From positions 1 through 64,000 of the forward strand of contig CAVTWS010000004.1 in the NCBI GenBank assembly GCA_963738445.1: a DNA stretch of 64,000 bases. Direction: 5' to 3'. The position numbers and the translations under genes were made by a program. Below, one piece after another: positions 19,723 through 27,991 of the stretch. Each line of letters begins with the position of its first letter. Positions within the stretch are counted from its first letter, which is position 1. The stretch is from CAVTWS01 sp963738445 (GTDB lineage: Bacteria; Actinomycetota; Acidimicrobiia; Acidimicrobiales; SHLQ01). The notes beneath the pieces were generated by a model. It did no database searches. It saw nothing but the letters and a program-made list of their open reading frames with translations, and was not told the DNA's origin.

Positions 19723-20498
19723 GTCGAATCCCCCTGAGTCGAGCTGCCGTTCGGTCACACCACAATGACACGTCGCAGACGTTGTTTTGATGTCCAAAGA
19801 ACATCGGAGCAACCGATGCGTGCTCTCGGGCGCACGCCCGCTGACGCAGCCACGCCGCCGGATCGTGACGGGAGCGCGAGATCGGCGACGGCATCACAGG
19901 TCACCCGGTTCGGCGCCGGCGTCCGGAGCGCACCGCTCCCTCGACCGCGTCGGGCGTGGCCTGCGTCGGGGCCGGGTTCTCCACCGTGACCGGCCCGTCA
20001 CCGCGCGTACAGAACTCGCGTACCGAACTCGCATCACCGCACGGACAGAACGCTCCCATCGTCACCGAGAACAGCGCACCGAGCCGGCGTTGTGCACTCG
20101 TAGCACGAGTGCCGTAACCCGGCATCCGCCGCGAACGTCGACCAATCCGGATCGGCCCATCTGCCGGCGTCGTACTCGAGCGTTCCCCTCGGCCGGTCCG
20201 GAGCGGCGGCCAAGCGGCAGCCGCGCCGAGAACCTGGGTTGCGACGTACAGACTCCGATCCCGGCGGACAGGCCGTACGCCGACGCCAGCTGAGCTCGGT
20301 TTCGCTCATCGCGCGATATAGCTGATCGACCTCCCCTGGGGTTCACCTTGGTTCACATGCCGTCGCCGAGCAGGGTGATGTTGGTGTTCCACTCTCGACC
20401 GGGTGGTCGATCGCACCCCTCTTGATTCGAGGCTCCCATTCCTCGAAATTTCATGTTTGTGGTGCTCGGATCTTCAGGCTGCGGCCTACTGTAGGGAC
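19723..20498. other. 776-base gap with one doubtful minus-strand reading frame
   Basis: No confident gene. On the minus strand, 20034-20309 can be read as a short protein with GTLEYDAGRWADPDWSTF and a Cys pair in HSCYECTTPARCAVLGDDGS. If an indel is allowed near 20280, its start region would read SAYGLSAGIGVCTSQ. It may be a frameshifted small Cys-containing protein, but support is weak. The remainder is high-GC sequence without clear repeats. Confidence 0.25.
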
Positions 20499-21783
20499 GT
20501 GGCTGACGGACGGATCGACCGGCGCATCGTCGAGGTCGTGACCGCGCGTCTGCGCGAAGTGCCCGTGCTCGTGCTGCAGGGCCCCCGTTCGGTCGGCAAG
20601 TCGACGGTGCTCTACGAGATCGCCGAAACGTCCGACGCCCAGGTACTGAACCTCGATGTGCCGGCGGTACGACGTTCCGTGCTCGCTGATCCGAGCCAGT
20701 TCGTGGAGGGTCCAGGCACCACGTTCATCGACGAGTACCAGCGCGTGCCCGACGTTCTCGACGCGATCAAGGTCGAAGTCGACGCCGACTTCCAGCCGGG
20801 CCGCTTCTTGTTGGCAGGGTCGACCCGATTCGACGCGTTGCCTCGCAGCACCCAGACGTTGACCGGTCGACTCCACTTCGTGTCGATCCTCCCCTTCTCC
20901 CAAGGTGAACTCGCCGGCGTCCGCGAGGACTTCCTCGACGTGGCCGTCACCGACCCCCAACGATTGGCTACCGGCCTCGGTCACCGGCTCACGCCGCGAG
21001 GGGTACGCCGAGCGGATCTGCACCGGCGGGATGCCCATCGCCGTCCGATCACCTCAGAGCCGCAGCCGCTGGTTCGACGACTACGCCACGAGCTCACTCG
21101 AACGAGACGTCACCGCCATCACCAGTCTCCGCCGCGGCGCGGAACTGCCAGCACTGTTCACCCGACTCGCCAGCCAGACCGGCCAAGTCCTCAACGTCAG
21201 TTCCGCCGCGCGTGCCGTCGGCCTCGACGTCACCACCGCCTCGAGCTACGTCACGCTGCTCGAGCACCTCTTCCTACTCCACCGTCTCCCGGCATGGGGT
21301 CGCACCCTGCGAGCCCGGGCGGCCGCATCGCCGAAGATCCACATCACTGACTCCGGTCTCGCAGCGCGTCTGCTGCGCATCACCCCAGACCGACTCGCCC
21401 GTCTCGACCCCGCCTCGCTGACCGAGTTCGGTCATCTTCTCGAGTCGTTCGTCGTCGGCGAGCTGCTCAAGCAAGCGTCATGGAGCGAACACGCCACGAC
21501 GCTCGGACACTGGCGCACCCACGACGGCCACGAAGTCGACCTGATCGTCGAACGCGACGACGGAGCCGTTACCGGCATCGAGGTGAAGGCCGGGCGCGAC
21601 GTCCAACGCAACGACGCCCGTGGTCTCATCGCCCTGCGCGACACGCTCGGAGAGCAGTTCACCGCAGGAATCGTGCTCACCACCGGCGACACCGCCTACC
21701 GGCTGGACGACCGCATCTACGTCGTCCCCATCCACCACCTCTGGCAACCGACACCGCCGCCGCGCCGGCGAAAGAGACCCTGA
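20499..21783 (+). CDS. AAA ATPase with DUF4143 C-terminal domain (one frameshift)
   Basis: Family of AAA_14/DUF4143 ATPases, common in bacteria and archaea, function undefined. GTG start at 20499. Walker A GPRSVGKST at about residues 28-36 and Walker B-like TTFIDEYQRVPD are clear. An indel near 20985 separates the ATPase half from the C-terminal half, which continues as EGYAERICTGGMPIAV. The end contains HEVDLIVERDDGAVTGIEVKAG, a PD-(D/E)xK-like core (E-V-D...E-V-K) typical of DUF4143. The total is about 428 codons, normal length. It stands alone between the gap and the methyltransferase. Confidence 0.82.
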
Positions 21784-21877
21784 CGGCAAAAGGCTGCCGA
21801 CTCCACCCGCCGAGTGAACCCCATGAGGTCACTCGACTTCGCCGGTTATCCAGCGGGCGAGATGCAAGACTCGGAGC

Positions 21878-22312
21878 GTGGACGAAGAGCGACACGAGCG
21901 TGATGTCGCTGACCAACTGATGGAGCTCGCTGGCGGTGATCCTTCGCCGATGTGCGTCATCGAAGCGAGACCCACCAGCGCGAGTACGGCTGCGGCCTCC
22001 ACAATGGCGGTGCGCCCCAAATGCAACTCGTCGCAGCTCTCGCGCGCACCACAGCTCCTCGCAGTGTTCTCGATCTCGACTCCGGGTTCGGGTCCTCAAC
22101 GCTTTGGATAGCGAGCGCACTCGACCCAGATGGCACCGTTCTGGGAATCGATGCTGACCCGATCCACGTGGCCGAAGCGACGGATCTGGCCGACCGCCTC
22201 GGCTACGGACATCGAGTGTCGTATGTGGCCGGCTACGTATCTGACGTGCTACCGGCACTTGACGGCCCATTCGACATGATCCACGACGACGCGTGGTTTG
22301 CTGATGAACCAG
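21878..22312 (+). pseudogene. Class I SAM-dependent O-methyltransferase, truncated at the junction
   Basis: GTG at 21878 gives VDEERHERDVADQLMELAG. After indels near 21945 the conserved stretch ETHQREYGCGLHNGGAPQ and the SAM-binding motif RSVLDLDSGFGSSTLWIA appear, followed by VLGIDADPIHVAEA (acidic ribose-binding residue) and FDMIHDDAWFA. The frame then meets unrelated antisense sequence at about 22303-22312, so roughly the last 60-80 residues of the usual 200 or so are missing. The motif I Asp in DLDSG replaces the more common Gly. Confidence 0.6.
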
Positions 22313-22316
22313 ATAG
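22303..22316. other. Sequence junction between two unrelated coding fragments
   Basis: Plus-strand methyltransferase codons (DDAWFADEP) and minus-strand Fn3 codons (GYLVH) meet and overlap here within about a dozen bases. Neither protein can continue naturally across the point. No insertion sequence ends or target duplications are visible. Confidence 0.55.
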
Positions 22317-22680
22317 CCGGTCACGCCGACGTTGTCCGTCGAAGCGCTCCACGTCAACGTCACCTGAGCTCCGCTGGTCGAAGCGTTCACGTTCGTTGGT
22401 ACCGATGGAAGTGTCGTGTCGGTTCCGACGACGATGTTGAACGGCGCAGACGGAACGGAATTGTTTGACGCCGCGTCTTGAGCTCGGATCTCGTACCGGT
22501 ACGTTTGCCCGCCACCAGTCACCGTGTTATCGACATACGTCGTTCCCGCAGCCACCCACGCCAAGAACTGGAAGTTCCGGTGCACCAGATACCCCGTGAC
22601 ACCAACGTTGTCCGTCGAACCCGCCCACGACAAGGTCACCTGGTTCGCGCTGGGGGTGGGCGGCTGTCGACGGACCCTCT
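22303..22680 (-). pseudogene. Fragment of a fibronectin type III repeat protein
   Basis: Antisense to the methyltransferase end. It reads PPTPSANQVTLSWAGSTDN, then VTGYLVHRN, TYRYEIRAQDAASNNS, and a second repeat VPTNVNASTSGAQVTLTW with STDNVGVTGYLVH. These are consecutive Fn3 domains as in secreted actinobacterial glycan-binding or adhesive proteins. The fragment has neither a start nor a stop: the second repeat breaks off inside YLVH at about 22305, and upstream of 22680 the reading loses its Fn3 character. Nothing nearby could be the rest of the gene. Confidence 0.6.
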
Positions 22681-22805
22681 CGGTGAGACGTCCGCTGAGA
22701 CTTACCGGGGCCCGCTTTCGACCCGCAGGCTGACACAGCCTCGACCCTCCACCTGCGGTTTCATCCAGTCCTCGGCCAACCCAGCGTCGTCATCAGGCGA
22801 GATAC

Positions 22806-22862
22806 ATCGAACCCCGAGCCACGCTTCCGCAGCCTGAGTGCACGGACGACTCGGGGTTCGAT
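22806..22862 (-). terminator. Perfect 13-bp inverted repeat downstream of tRNA-Sec
   Basis: Arms ATCGAACCCCGAG (22806-22818) and CTCGGGGTTCGAT (22850-22862) are exact reverse complements around a 31-base loop, placed directly after the 3' end of tRNA-Sec on its strand. It would fold into a strong hairpin. No run of U follows, so a terminator role is likely but not proven. Confidence 0.5.
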
Positions 22863-22867
22863 TTCAC

Positions 22868-22960
22868 CGGAGGTGGACGGGAATCGAACCCGCCGGACGG
22901 GGATCGCCCGTCCCACCCGCTTTGAAGGCGGGGGAGCCCACCAGGTACTCGTACACCTCC
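22868..22960 (-). tRNA. selC: tRNA-Sec (anticodon TCA)
   Basis: About 93 bases with the hallmarks of selenocysteine tRNA: acceptor arms GGAGGTG and CACCTCC, an anticodon stem CCGCC/GCGGG-like around loop CTTCAAA giving anticodon TCA, a long extra arm GGGACGGGCGATCCCCGTCC, and a T arm containing GGGTTCGATTCCC. The 3' CCA is not encoded. It decodes UGA as selenocysteine when charged by serine and converted by SelA, and is delivered by SelB; both are encoded about 27 kb away at 50093-53098. Confidence 0.93.
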
Positions 22961-23043
22961 GCCGGCCAGACTAGGGCGGATCGCCGGCCGATCAGCCCAT
23001 GCGATGCCCATCGTCGCCGTGGAGAGTGGAGTAAAACTTCGGT

Positions 23044-23460
23044 ATGGAGATCATGTTCGTCGCCGGGTTCGCGCCGATCGTCGCCGACCCGTCGGCCGGG
23101 CGGTCGTTCTACAAGGACACCCTTGGGTTGCCGCTCGAGGTGGTGTCCGGTGACTACCTGGCCGTCGACGGCTTCGGCGGGGTCAAACACCTCGGGGTGT
23201 GGCCCCTCGCCGACGCCGCCGAGTCGTGTTTCGGCAGTCGAGAGTGGCCATCGGAGGTCCCGGTCCCCCAGGCCACCATCGAGTTCGAGGTTCTCGATGT
23301 CGCCGGGGCCGTGGCCGAGCTCGAGGCCAACGGCTGCGTGCTGGTGCACTCGGTCCGCACCGAGCCGTGGGGACAGGTGATCGCCCGGTTGCTGGGTCCG
23401 GAAGGCCTGCTCGTGGGGTTGTGCTTCACCCCGTGGTTACACGAGACACCGGAGAGCTGA
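23044..23460 (+). CDS. VOC (glyoxalase/bleomycin resistance) family protein
   Basis: Intact 138-residue protein built from two beta-alpha-beta-beta-beta halves: MEIMFVAGFAPIVADPSAGR with SFYKDTLGLPLEVVSGDYLA, then IEFEVLDVAGAVAELEANGC. Possible metal ligands are the His in GGVKHLGVW and the Glu in TIEFEV. The VOC fold serves isomerases, dioxygenases and antibiotic-binding proteins, so a precise reaction cannot be named. It is the first intact gene after the junction and converges with the sigma factor gene. Confidence 0.85.
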   Translation: MEIMFVAGFAPIVADPSAGRSFYKDTLGLPLEVVSGDYLAVDGFGGVKHLGVWPLADAAESCFGSREWPSEVPVPQATIEFEVLDVAGAVAELEANGCVLVHSVRTEPWGQVIARLLGPEGLLVGLCFTPWLHETPES

Positions 23461-23468
23461 GACGGAAC

Positions 23469-24407
23469 TCAGACGGTCAGGAGATCGCGTGCGCCGGTAT
23501 CGCTGCTCGGGTGACGCAGCTTCGACATGGCCCGAGCTTCGATCTGGCGGATGCGCTCACGGGTGAGGTTGAAATGCTCCCCCACCTCTTCGAGGGTGCG
23601 CGGCTCGCCCCGATCGAGGCCGAAGCGCAGCTTCAGGATCTCCCGCTCGCGTTCATCGAGCGGCGCCAGGAGGCGCTGGATCTCCTCGGGCAGGAGCGCA
23701 GTAGCGGCGACCTCGAACGGCGACTCGGCCGATCGGTCCTCGACGACATCGCCGAGCTCGGCGTCACCATCTTCACGCAGCGGCTCCGACAGGGACAGCG
23801 GCTCGGCGGCGAACCGCAGGGCCTCGGTGACCTTGTCCTCGGGCATCTCGACCTCGATGGCCAGCTCGGCCAGAGTGGCGGGACGTCCGAGCTTGAGCTC
23901 GAGGCGAGCTCGGGCCTTCTGCAGTCGGGCCAGGGTGTCGCCCGCATGGACGGGGAGGCGGATGGTGCGGCCGGTGTTGGCGATGCCGCGGGTGATGGCC
24001 TGACGGATCCACCACGTGGCGTAGGTCGAGAACTTGAAGCCCTTGCGCCAGTCGAACTTCTCGACGGCATGCATGAGGCCCAGGTTGCCCTCCTGGATCA
24101 GGTCGAGCAGTGGGAGGCCGGAGGCCTGGTACTTCTTGGCGATCGACACGACCAGCCGGAGGTTCGACTGGACGAACGTTCGCTCAGCCTCTTCCCCGCG
24201 CCGCTTGAGCCGCTGGAGTTGGCCACGACGGGCCGGCGAGAGGGAGCTCTTGGGGTCCTCCAACTCGCCGCGGGCGGCGGCACCCGCTTCGATCTCCTGA
24301 GCCAGCCGGACCTCGTCGTCCTTGGTCAGTAGCGGGTACTGCCCGATGTCGGTGAGGTAGAGCCTGACCAGGTCTTCCTCGTCGCGTTCGACACGCTCCT
24401 TGGGCAA
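23469..24407 (-). CDS. RNA polymerase sigma-70 factor, primary-like (copy 2)
   Basis: Same length (312 residues) and same family as the sigma factor at 9607-10545. From about residue 82 to the end the two proteins differ at only a handful of positions (for example SRLELKY versus ARLELKL, and DLLAV versus DLLTV). The first 80 residues differ more, including ELEDPKSSLSPARRGQLQRL here. Regions 2, 3 and 4 are complete, including FSTYATWWIRQAITRGI and LTRERIRQIEARAM. Start ATG at 24407. It is intact and is the likely functional housekeeping-type factor of the right-hand genome. Confidence 0.93.
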   Translation of the reverse strand: MPKERVERDEEDLVRLYLTDIGQYPLLTKDDEVRLAQEIEAGAAARGELEDPKSSLSPARRGQLQRLKRRGEEAERTFVQSNLRLVVSIAKKYQASGLPLLDLIQEGNLGLMHAVEKFDWRKGFKFSTYATWWIRQAITRGIANTGRTIRLPVHAGDTLARLQKARARLELKLGRPATLAELAIEVEMPEDKVTEALRFAAEPLSLSEPLREDGDAELGDVVEDRSAESPFEVAATALLPEEIQRLLAPLDEREREILKLRFGLDRGEPRTLEEVGEHFNLTRERIRQIEARAMSKLRHPSSDTGARDLLTV

Positions 24408-24572
24408 CGTTGCACCTTCTTGGGCTCGTCAGGGCGGGGGCGGGGACGTGGTCACGGCACATGCCACCGGCTCCAAAGATACCTGTGGATGAGCAGTCAC
24501 CAACCCATACGTCGAAACCATCCTGATCGGTTCTCACCGGACTGCCGCTTCCCCAGGCGGTTTCCGGGACAC

Positions 24573-25052
24573 CTACCGCCCACCGAGCGCGGTCTCGAGG
24601 TCGATCTCGACCCATCGGGCCACGCGCCGGAACGGCGCCCCGTCGGGACCGTCGCCAGCTCCGATCTCGGCGACGACCGCCCGGAGCCTCGGCAGTGCGT
24701 GATCGGTCAGCCACGCCAACTTCGCCGTCTGGAGATCGTCGTCAGCCGGAGGTTCGATCAGACCGGAGCGACCCAACGAGGCGCGCGGATCGGCGCCGGC
24801 GAGATCTCCGTCGGACCGACGGTCGGACCCGGAGTCGCCGACCAGGAGCACGGACTCGGGCCGGACCTGCTTCCACCAGACGGCGTGCTCGCCCAGATGG
24901 CGGGACAGGGTGGCCATGGACACGCAGACCGCGGGAGTGTCGCCGCTCATCGCCCAGCGACCTGCGAGGACGAACAGCGACTCGGAGACCGTCACCAGCT
25001 CGGAGGTGAGTGCCAGGGCCCGCTCCGCCGAGAGGTGCGAGCTCACGCCCAA
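24573..25052 (-). CDS. Hypothetical protein following NAD synthetase
   Basis: 159 residues from an ATG that overlaps the last codons of nadE by ten bases (MGVSSHLSAERALALTSELV). It is helix-rich, with SMATLSRHLGEHAVWWKQV, a flexible polar middle and a C-terminal helix VARWVEIDLETALGGR. The tight overlap suggests co-translation with NAD synthetase. I do not recognise a domain and no function is proposed. Confidence 0.65.
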   Translation of the reverse strand: MGVSSHLSAERALALTSELVTVSESLFVLAGRWAMSGDTPAVCVSMATLSRHLGEHAVWWKQVRPESVLLVGDSGSDRRSDGDLAGADPRASLGRSGLIEPPADDDLQTAKLAWLTDHALPRLRAVVAEIGAGDGPDGAPFRRVARWVEIDLETALGGR

Positions 25053-26755
25053 CCTCGATACCGGTTCGTGATCGGGATCCGACGATCGCGCCCGAACGCC
25101 TTCACGGTGACCCGTGGCCCGAGGGGAGTCTGACGGCGCTTGTACTCGGCGATGTCGACGAGCCGGCAGATCCGGTTGACCAGCGCCGGATCCAGCCCGG
25201 TCGCGATCATCTCGGCGGGGGTGCGATCGCCTTCGACGTACATCTCGAGCACCGGGTCAAGGACCTCGTATGGCGGCAGGCTCTGGTCGTCGCGCTGGTC
25301 CGGCCGCAACTCGGCCGAGGGCGGCTTGGTCAGCACATCTTCCGGGATGACGGGACCGATCCCGTGGCGGGCGGCCCAGCGGTCGTTGGCGTACCGGGAC
25401 AACTCGTAGACGACGAGCTTGTACACATCACGGATCACGGCAAAGGCCCCGGCGGTATCGCCATAGAGCGTGGAGTAGCCGACGGCCGCCTCGCTCTTGT
25501 TCCCCGTCGTCAGCACGAGCCACCCGAACTTGTTGGCCAGCCCCATGAGGACCACGCCCCGCAGCCGCGACTGGAGGTTCTCCTCGGTGAGGTCGGGGGC
25601 GCGACCTTCGAAGGACGGGGCGAACATCTCGAGGAAGGCGGCGTGGCCTGGTTCGATGGCGATGGTGCGATGGTCGATGTCGAGGGCCATGGCCAATTTC
25701 TCGGCGTCGGTGACCGAGTGGTCCGACGAGAAGCGACTGGGCATGAGCACACCGTGCACATGTTCGGCGCCGAGCGCATCCACGGCGATGACCGCGGTCA
25801 ACGACGAGTCGATCCCACCCGAGAGCCCGAGGCAGATGTCGGTGAACCCCGTCTTGTGGACGTAGTCGCGCGTGCCCAGGACCAGCGCCTCGTACAACTC
25901 GGCGATCGGATCGAGCGGCTCGACGGGTTCCGGGTGCAGTTCGGCCCGTTCGGTCATGTCCGGGGCGGGGGACGACACGGGCACGACGGGGTAGGTCGAC
26001 TCGTCGGCCACGAACTCGGCGCAGTCGATGTCGACCACGACGAGATCCTCCACGAACTGCAGGCTCCGGGCGACGATTGCGCCATCGGCACCCGCGATCA
26101 TCGATCCGCCGTCGAAGATCAGCTCGTCCTGGCCTCCGACGAGATTCAGGTACACGATCGGGCAGCCACCTTCGGCTGACCGCTCGCGGAGTAGTTCCTC
26201 GCGTTCGAGCCGTTTGCCCCGGTGGTACGGGCTGCCGTTGATGTTGACGACGATCTGGGCCCCGCCGACTCCGAGCTGACGGACCGGCCCGCCGGCCACC
26301 CAGATGTCCTCGCAGATCGTGACGCCCACCGCGATACCGGCGATGTCGTAGAGGTCGTGCGGCTCCGAACCGGCCCGGAAGGTGCGGAGCTCGTCGAACA
26401 CGGCGTAGTTCGGGAGCTCCCGCTTGTGGTATACCCCGGCCACCTGGCCCTCGGCGCAGATGGCGGCGGCATTGAACACGTCGGACCCGCTGCCGTCGGC
26501 AAACCCCACCACTGCCGCGCACCGGCCCGTCTCCGCGGCGAACGCAGCGATCGCCTTCTGGCTGTCGGCCACGAATCCCGGCTTCAGCACGAGATCCTCG
26601 GGCGGGTACCCGGTCAGGGTCATCTCGGGGAACACGGCCAGATCGGCGCCCGCCGCGCTGGCCGCGGAGTACGCGGCCCGGACGCGGTCGACGTTGCCGG
26701 GTAGGTCCCCGACCACGGTGTTGATCTGGCAGAGAGCGACGCGTAGGCGGGGCAC
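25043..26755 (-). CDS. nadE: Glutamine-dependent NAD+ synthetase
   Basis: Converts deamido-NAD+ to NAD+ with ammonia released from glutamine; cytoplasmic, last step of NAD biosynthesis. 570 residues, the usual two-domain length. The N-terminal nitrilase-type glutaminase domain shows the catalytic triad Glu44 (FPEMTLTGY), Lys111 (YHKRELPNY) and Cys148 (VTICEDIW). The C-terminal synthetase has the PP-loop SGGIDSS at about residues 312-318 and TTGNKSEAAVGYSTLYGD. Intact. The next gene overlaps its 3' end. Confidence 0.96.
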   Translation of the reverse strand: MPRLRVALCQINTVVGDLPGNVDRVRAAYSAASAAGADLAVFPEMTLTGYPPEDLVLKPGFVADSQKAIAAFAAETGRCAAVVGFADGSGSDVFNAAAICAEGQVAGVYHKRELPNYAVFDELRTFRAGSEPHDLYDIAGIAVGVTICEDIWVAGGPVRQLGVGGAQIVVNINGSPYHRGKRLEREELLRERSAEGGCPIVYLNLVGGQDELIFDGGSMIAGADGAIVARSLQFVEDLVVVDIDCAEFVADESTYPVVPVSSPAPDMTERAELHPEPVEPLDPIAELYEALVLGTRDYVHKTGFTDICLGLSGGIDSSLTAVIAVDALGAEHVHGVLMPSRFSSDHSVTDAEKLAMALDIDHRTIAIEPGHAAFLEMFAPSFEGRAPDLTEENLQSRLRGVVLMGLANKFGWLVLTTGNKSEAAVGYSTLYGDTAGAFAVIRDVYKLVVYELSRYANDRWAARHGIGPVIPEDVLTKPPSAELRPDQRDDQSLPPYEVLDPVLEMYVEGDRTPAEMIATGLDPALVNRICRLVDIAEYKRRQTPLGPRVTVKAFGRDRRIPITNRYRGWA

Positions 26756-26827
26756 GGCACGACGTTACCGGCGCGCCCCGAGGTGCATCGAGGCGAAAGC
26801 CACCTGACGGATCGGCCCGGGCGCGCC

Positions 26828-26862
26828 GATCGGGGCGCTGCGCTTCTGGCAGCGCCCCGATC
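26828..26862 (-). terminator. Strong hairpin terminator
   Basis: Perfect 14-bp arms GATCGGGGCGCTGC and GCAGCGCCCCGATC with a seven-base loop, located just past the stop of the secreted YckD-like gene and before nadE, both on the minus strand. Confidence 0.7.
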
Positions 26863-26895
26863 GACAGGATCGACGCGTCGGAGGGGATCGGGGGA

Positions 26896-27561
26896 TCACG
26901 CGTCGGTCGTCGCACCCGCGGTGGCATCGGCGAGGGCAGCACCGGCCGGAGCAACGAAACCACCACGACCCAATCGGCCGCCGCGGCCGCCCATCGGGCC
27001 TTCGCCGTTCACGAAGGCGGTGACCCGCTCCTCGACGTTGGCGGTCATGTCGTCATAGCGCTCCTGGGTGATGTCCCCCGCGGCCAACGCCTCGTCGGCC
27101 CGAGCGATGCGCTGAGCGACGATCGCATCGATGACCGCGTCGACGTCGTCGCCGGCCAGATCGGCGATGGTCTGCCCGTCCTCGCGGGCCACCTCGAGCT
27201 CATCGACGGTGATACCGAGGAGGTCGGCGAGGTTCTGTCGCATCTCGGCCCGCCGAGCCTCGTGGTCGGCCTGGCGCGCCGCGCCGAGCTCCTGGAGCTC
27301 CGCCGTCACGGCATCGGCCTGGGCCTGCGTCAGCGTGCCGTCGGAGACGAGGTTGGCCAGCGCTTCACTGACCATGGCGCCCCGACCATCGAATCCATCA
27401 GGGAGGGATGGCGTCGCGGCGTCGGTTTCGGCGGGGGCCTCAGTGGTGGTGCTGCTGTCGTCCTGGGCGCTGGCCACCCCGAACGGGCCCATGGCGCTCA
27501 GCGCGATCGAACCGCTCACGAGCGAGGCGGCGAGGGCTCCGGTGGCGATGAACTTCTTCAT
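26896..27561 (-). CDS. Secreted protein with YckD/DUF2680-like helical repeats
   Basis: 221 residues from the ATG at 27561, which has AAGGAG upstream. A signal peptide MKKFIATGALAASLVSGSIA runs to an ASAQDD cleavage region, followed by a Thr/Ala/Glu linker. Helical segments follow: VSDGTLTQAQADAVTAELQE, LADLLGITVDELEVAREDGQ, TIADLAGDDVDAVIDAIVAQ and ITQERYDDMTANVEERVTAF. This 'read, then remove or count' helix pattern is seen in secreted YckD/DUF2680-type proteins of unknown role. It ends in a Gly/Ala-rich tail. Its terminator lies just downstream. Confidence 0.75.
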   Translation of the reverse strand: MKKFIATGALAASLVSGSIALSAMGPFGVASAQDDSSTTTEAPAETDAATPSLPDGFDGRGAMVSEALANLVSDGTLTQAQADAVTAELQELGAARQADHEARRAEMRQNLADLLGITVDELEVAREDGQTIADLAGDDVDAVIDAIVAQRIARADEALAAGDITQERYDDMTANVEERVTAFVNGEGPMGGRGGRLGRGGFVAPAGAALADATAGATTDA

Positions 27562-27991
27562 GTCGGTGTCTCCTTGTTTCGAGCGGCCGGAAAACCGGGC
27601 CCGGGTCGGTGTCACCAGCGTCTCTGGCAACGAGGACCACGATGGCGGCGAGGTGTTAGGAGACTGTGAGCACGGGGTCAGCAACCGGCCGGTAAAGGAC
27701 CGCGAAATCAGAGCTGGCAGAACGCTGGCAACCGGAGGCGACAGCGCCACGGTCTCACCATTCGGTCGCAATGCAGGTCATGGCCTTCGCACTACAGTCA
27801 GGACCGGCGGCACTTCACGGCCAGCCCCCACGGCTTCCGCTCCGAAGTCGCCTCGCGCGTCCGCCGAAATACAGCTGTTGCAGAGGCTGCCTGCACCCAG
27901 CTGGCCGCCGAACTGCAACGCCGAGGATGGGTCGTCGTGGAGCTCTGAAACGTCAGCGGACCCGTCAGCGGTGCCAGACACCGGAGGCTGC
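27562..27991. other. 430-base gap with a possible 51-codon gene relic
   Basis: On the plus strand, 27793-27948 reads YSQDRRHFTASPHGFRSEVA, continuing to AAELQRRGWVVVEL and a TGA. The composition looks like a genuine C-terminal protein fragment, but no start codon or Shine-Dalgarno sequence is in place upstream. It may be the remnant of a lost gene. The rest of the gap holds the upstream region of the secreted protein gene. Confidence 0.25.

Noticed and set aside
20499..22312. Mobile element or defence island around the DUF4143 ATPase
   Set aside because: No transposase, integrase, restriction or toxin gene and no terminal repeats were found; the ATPase alone is not diagnostic.
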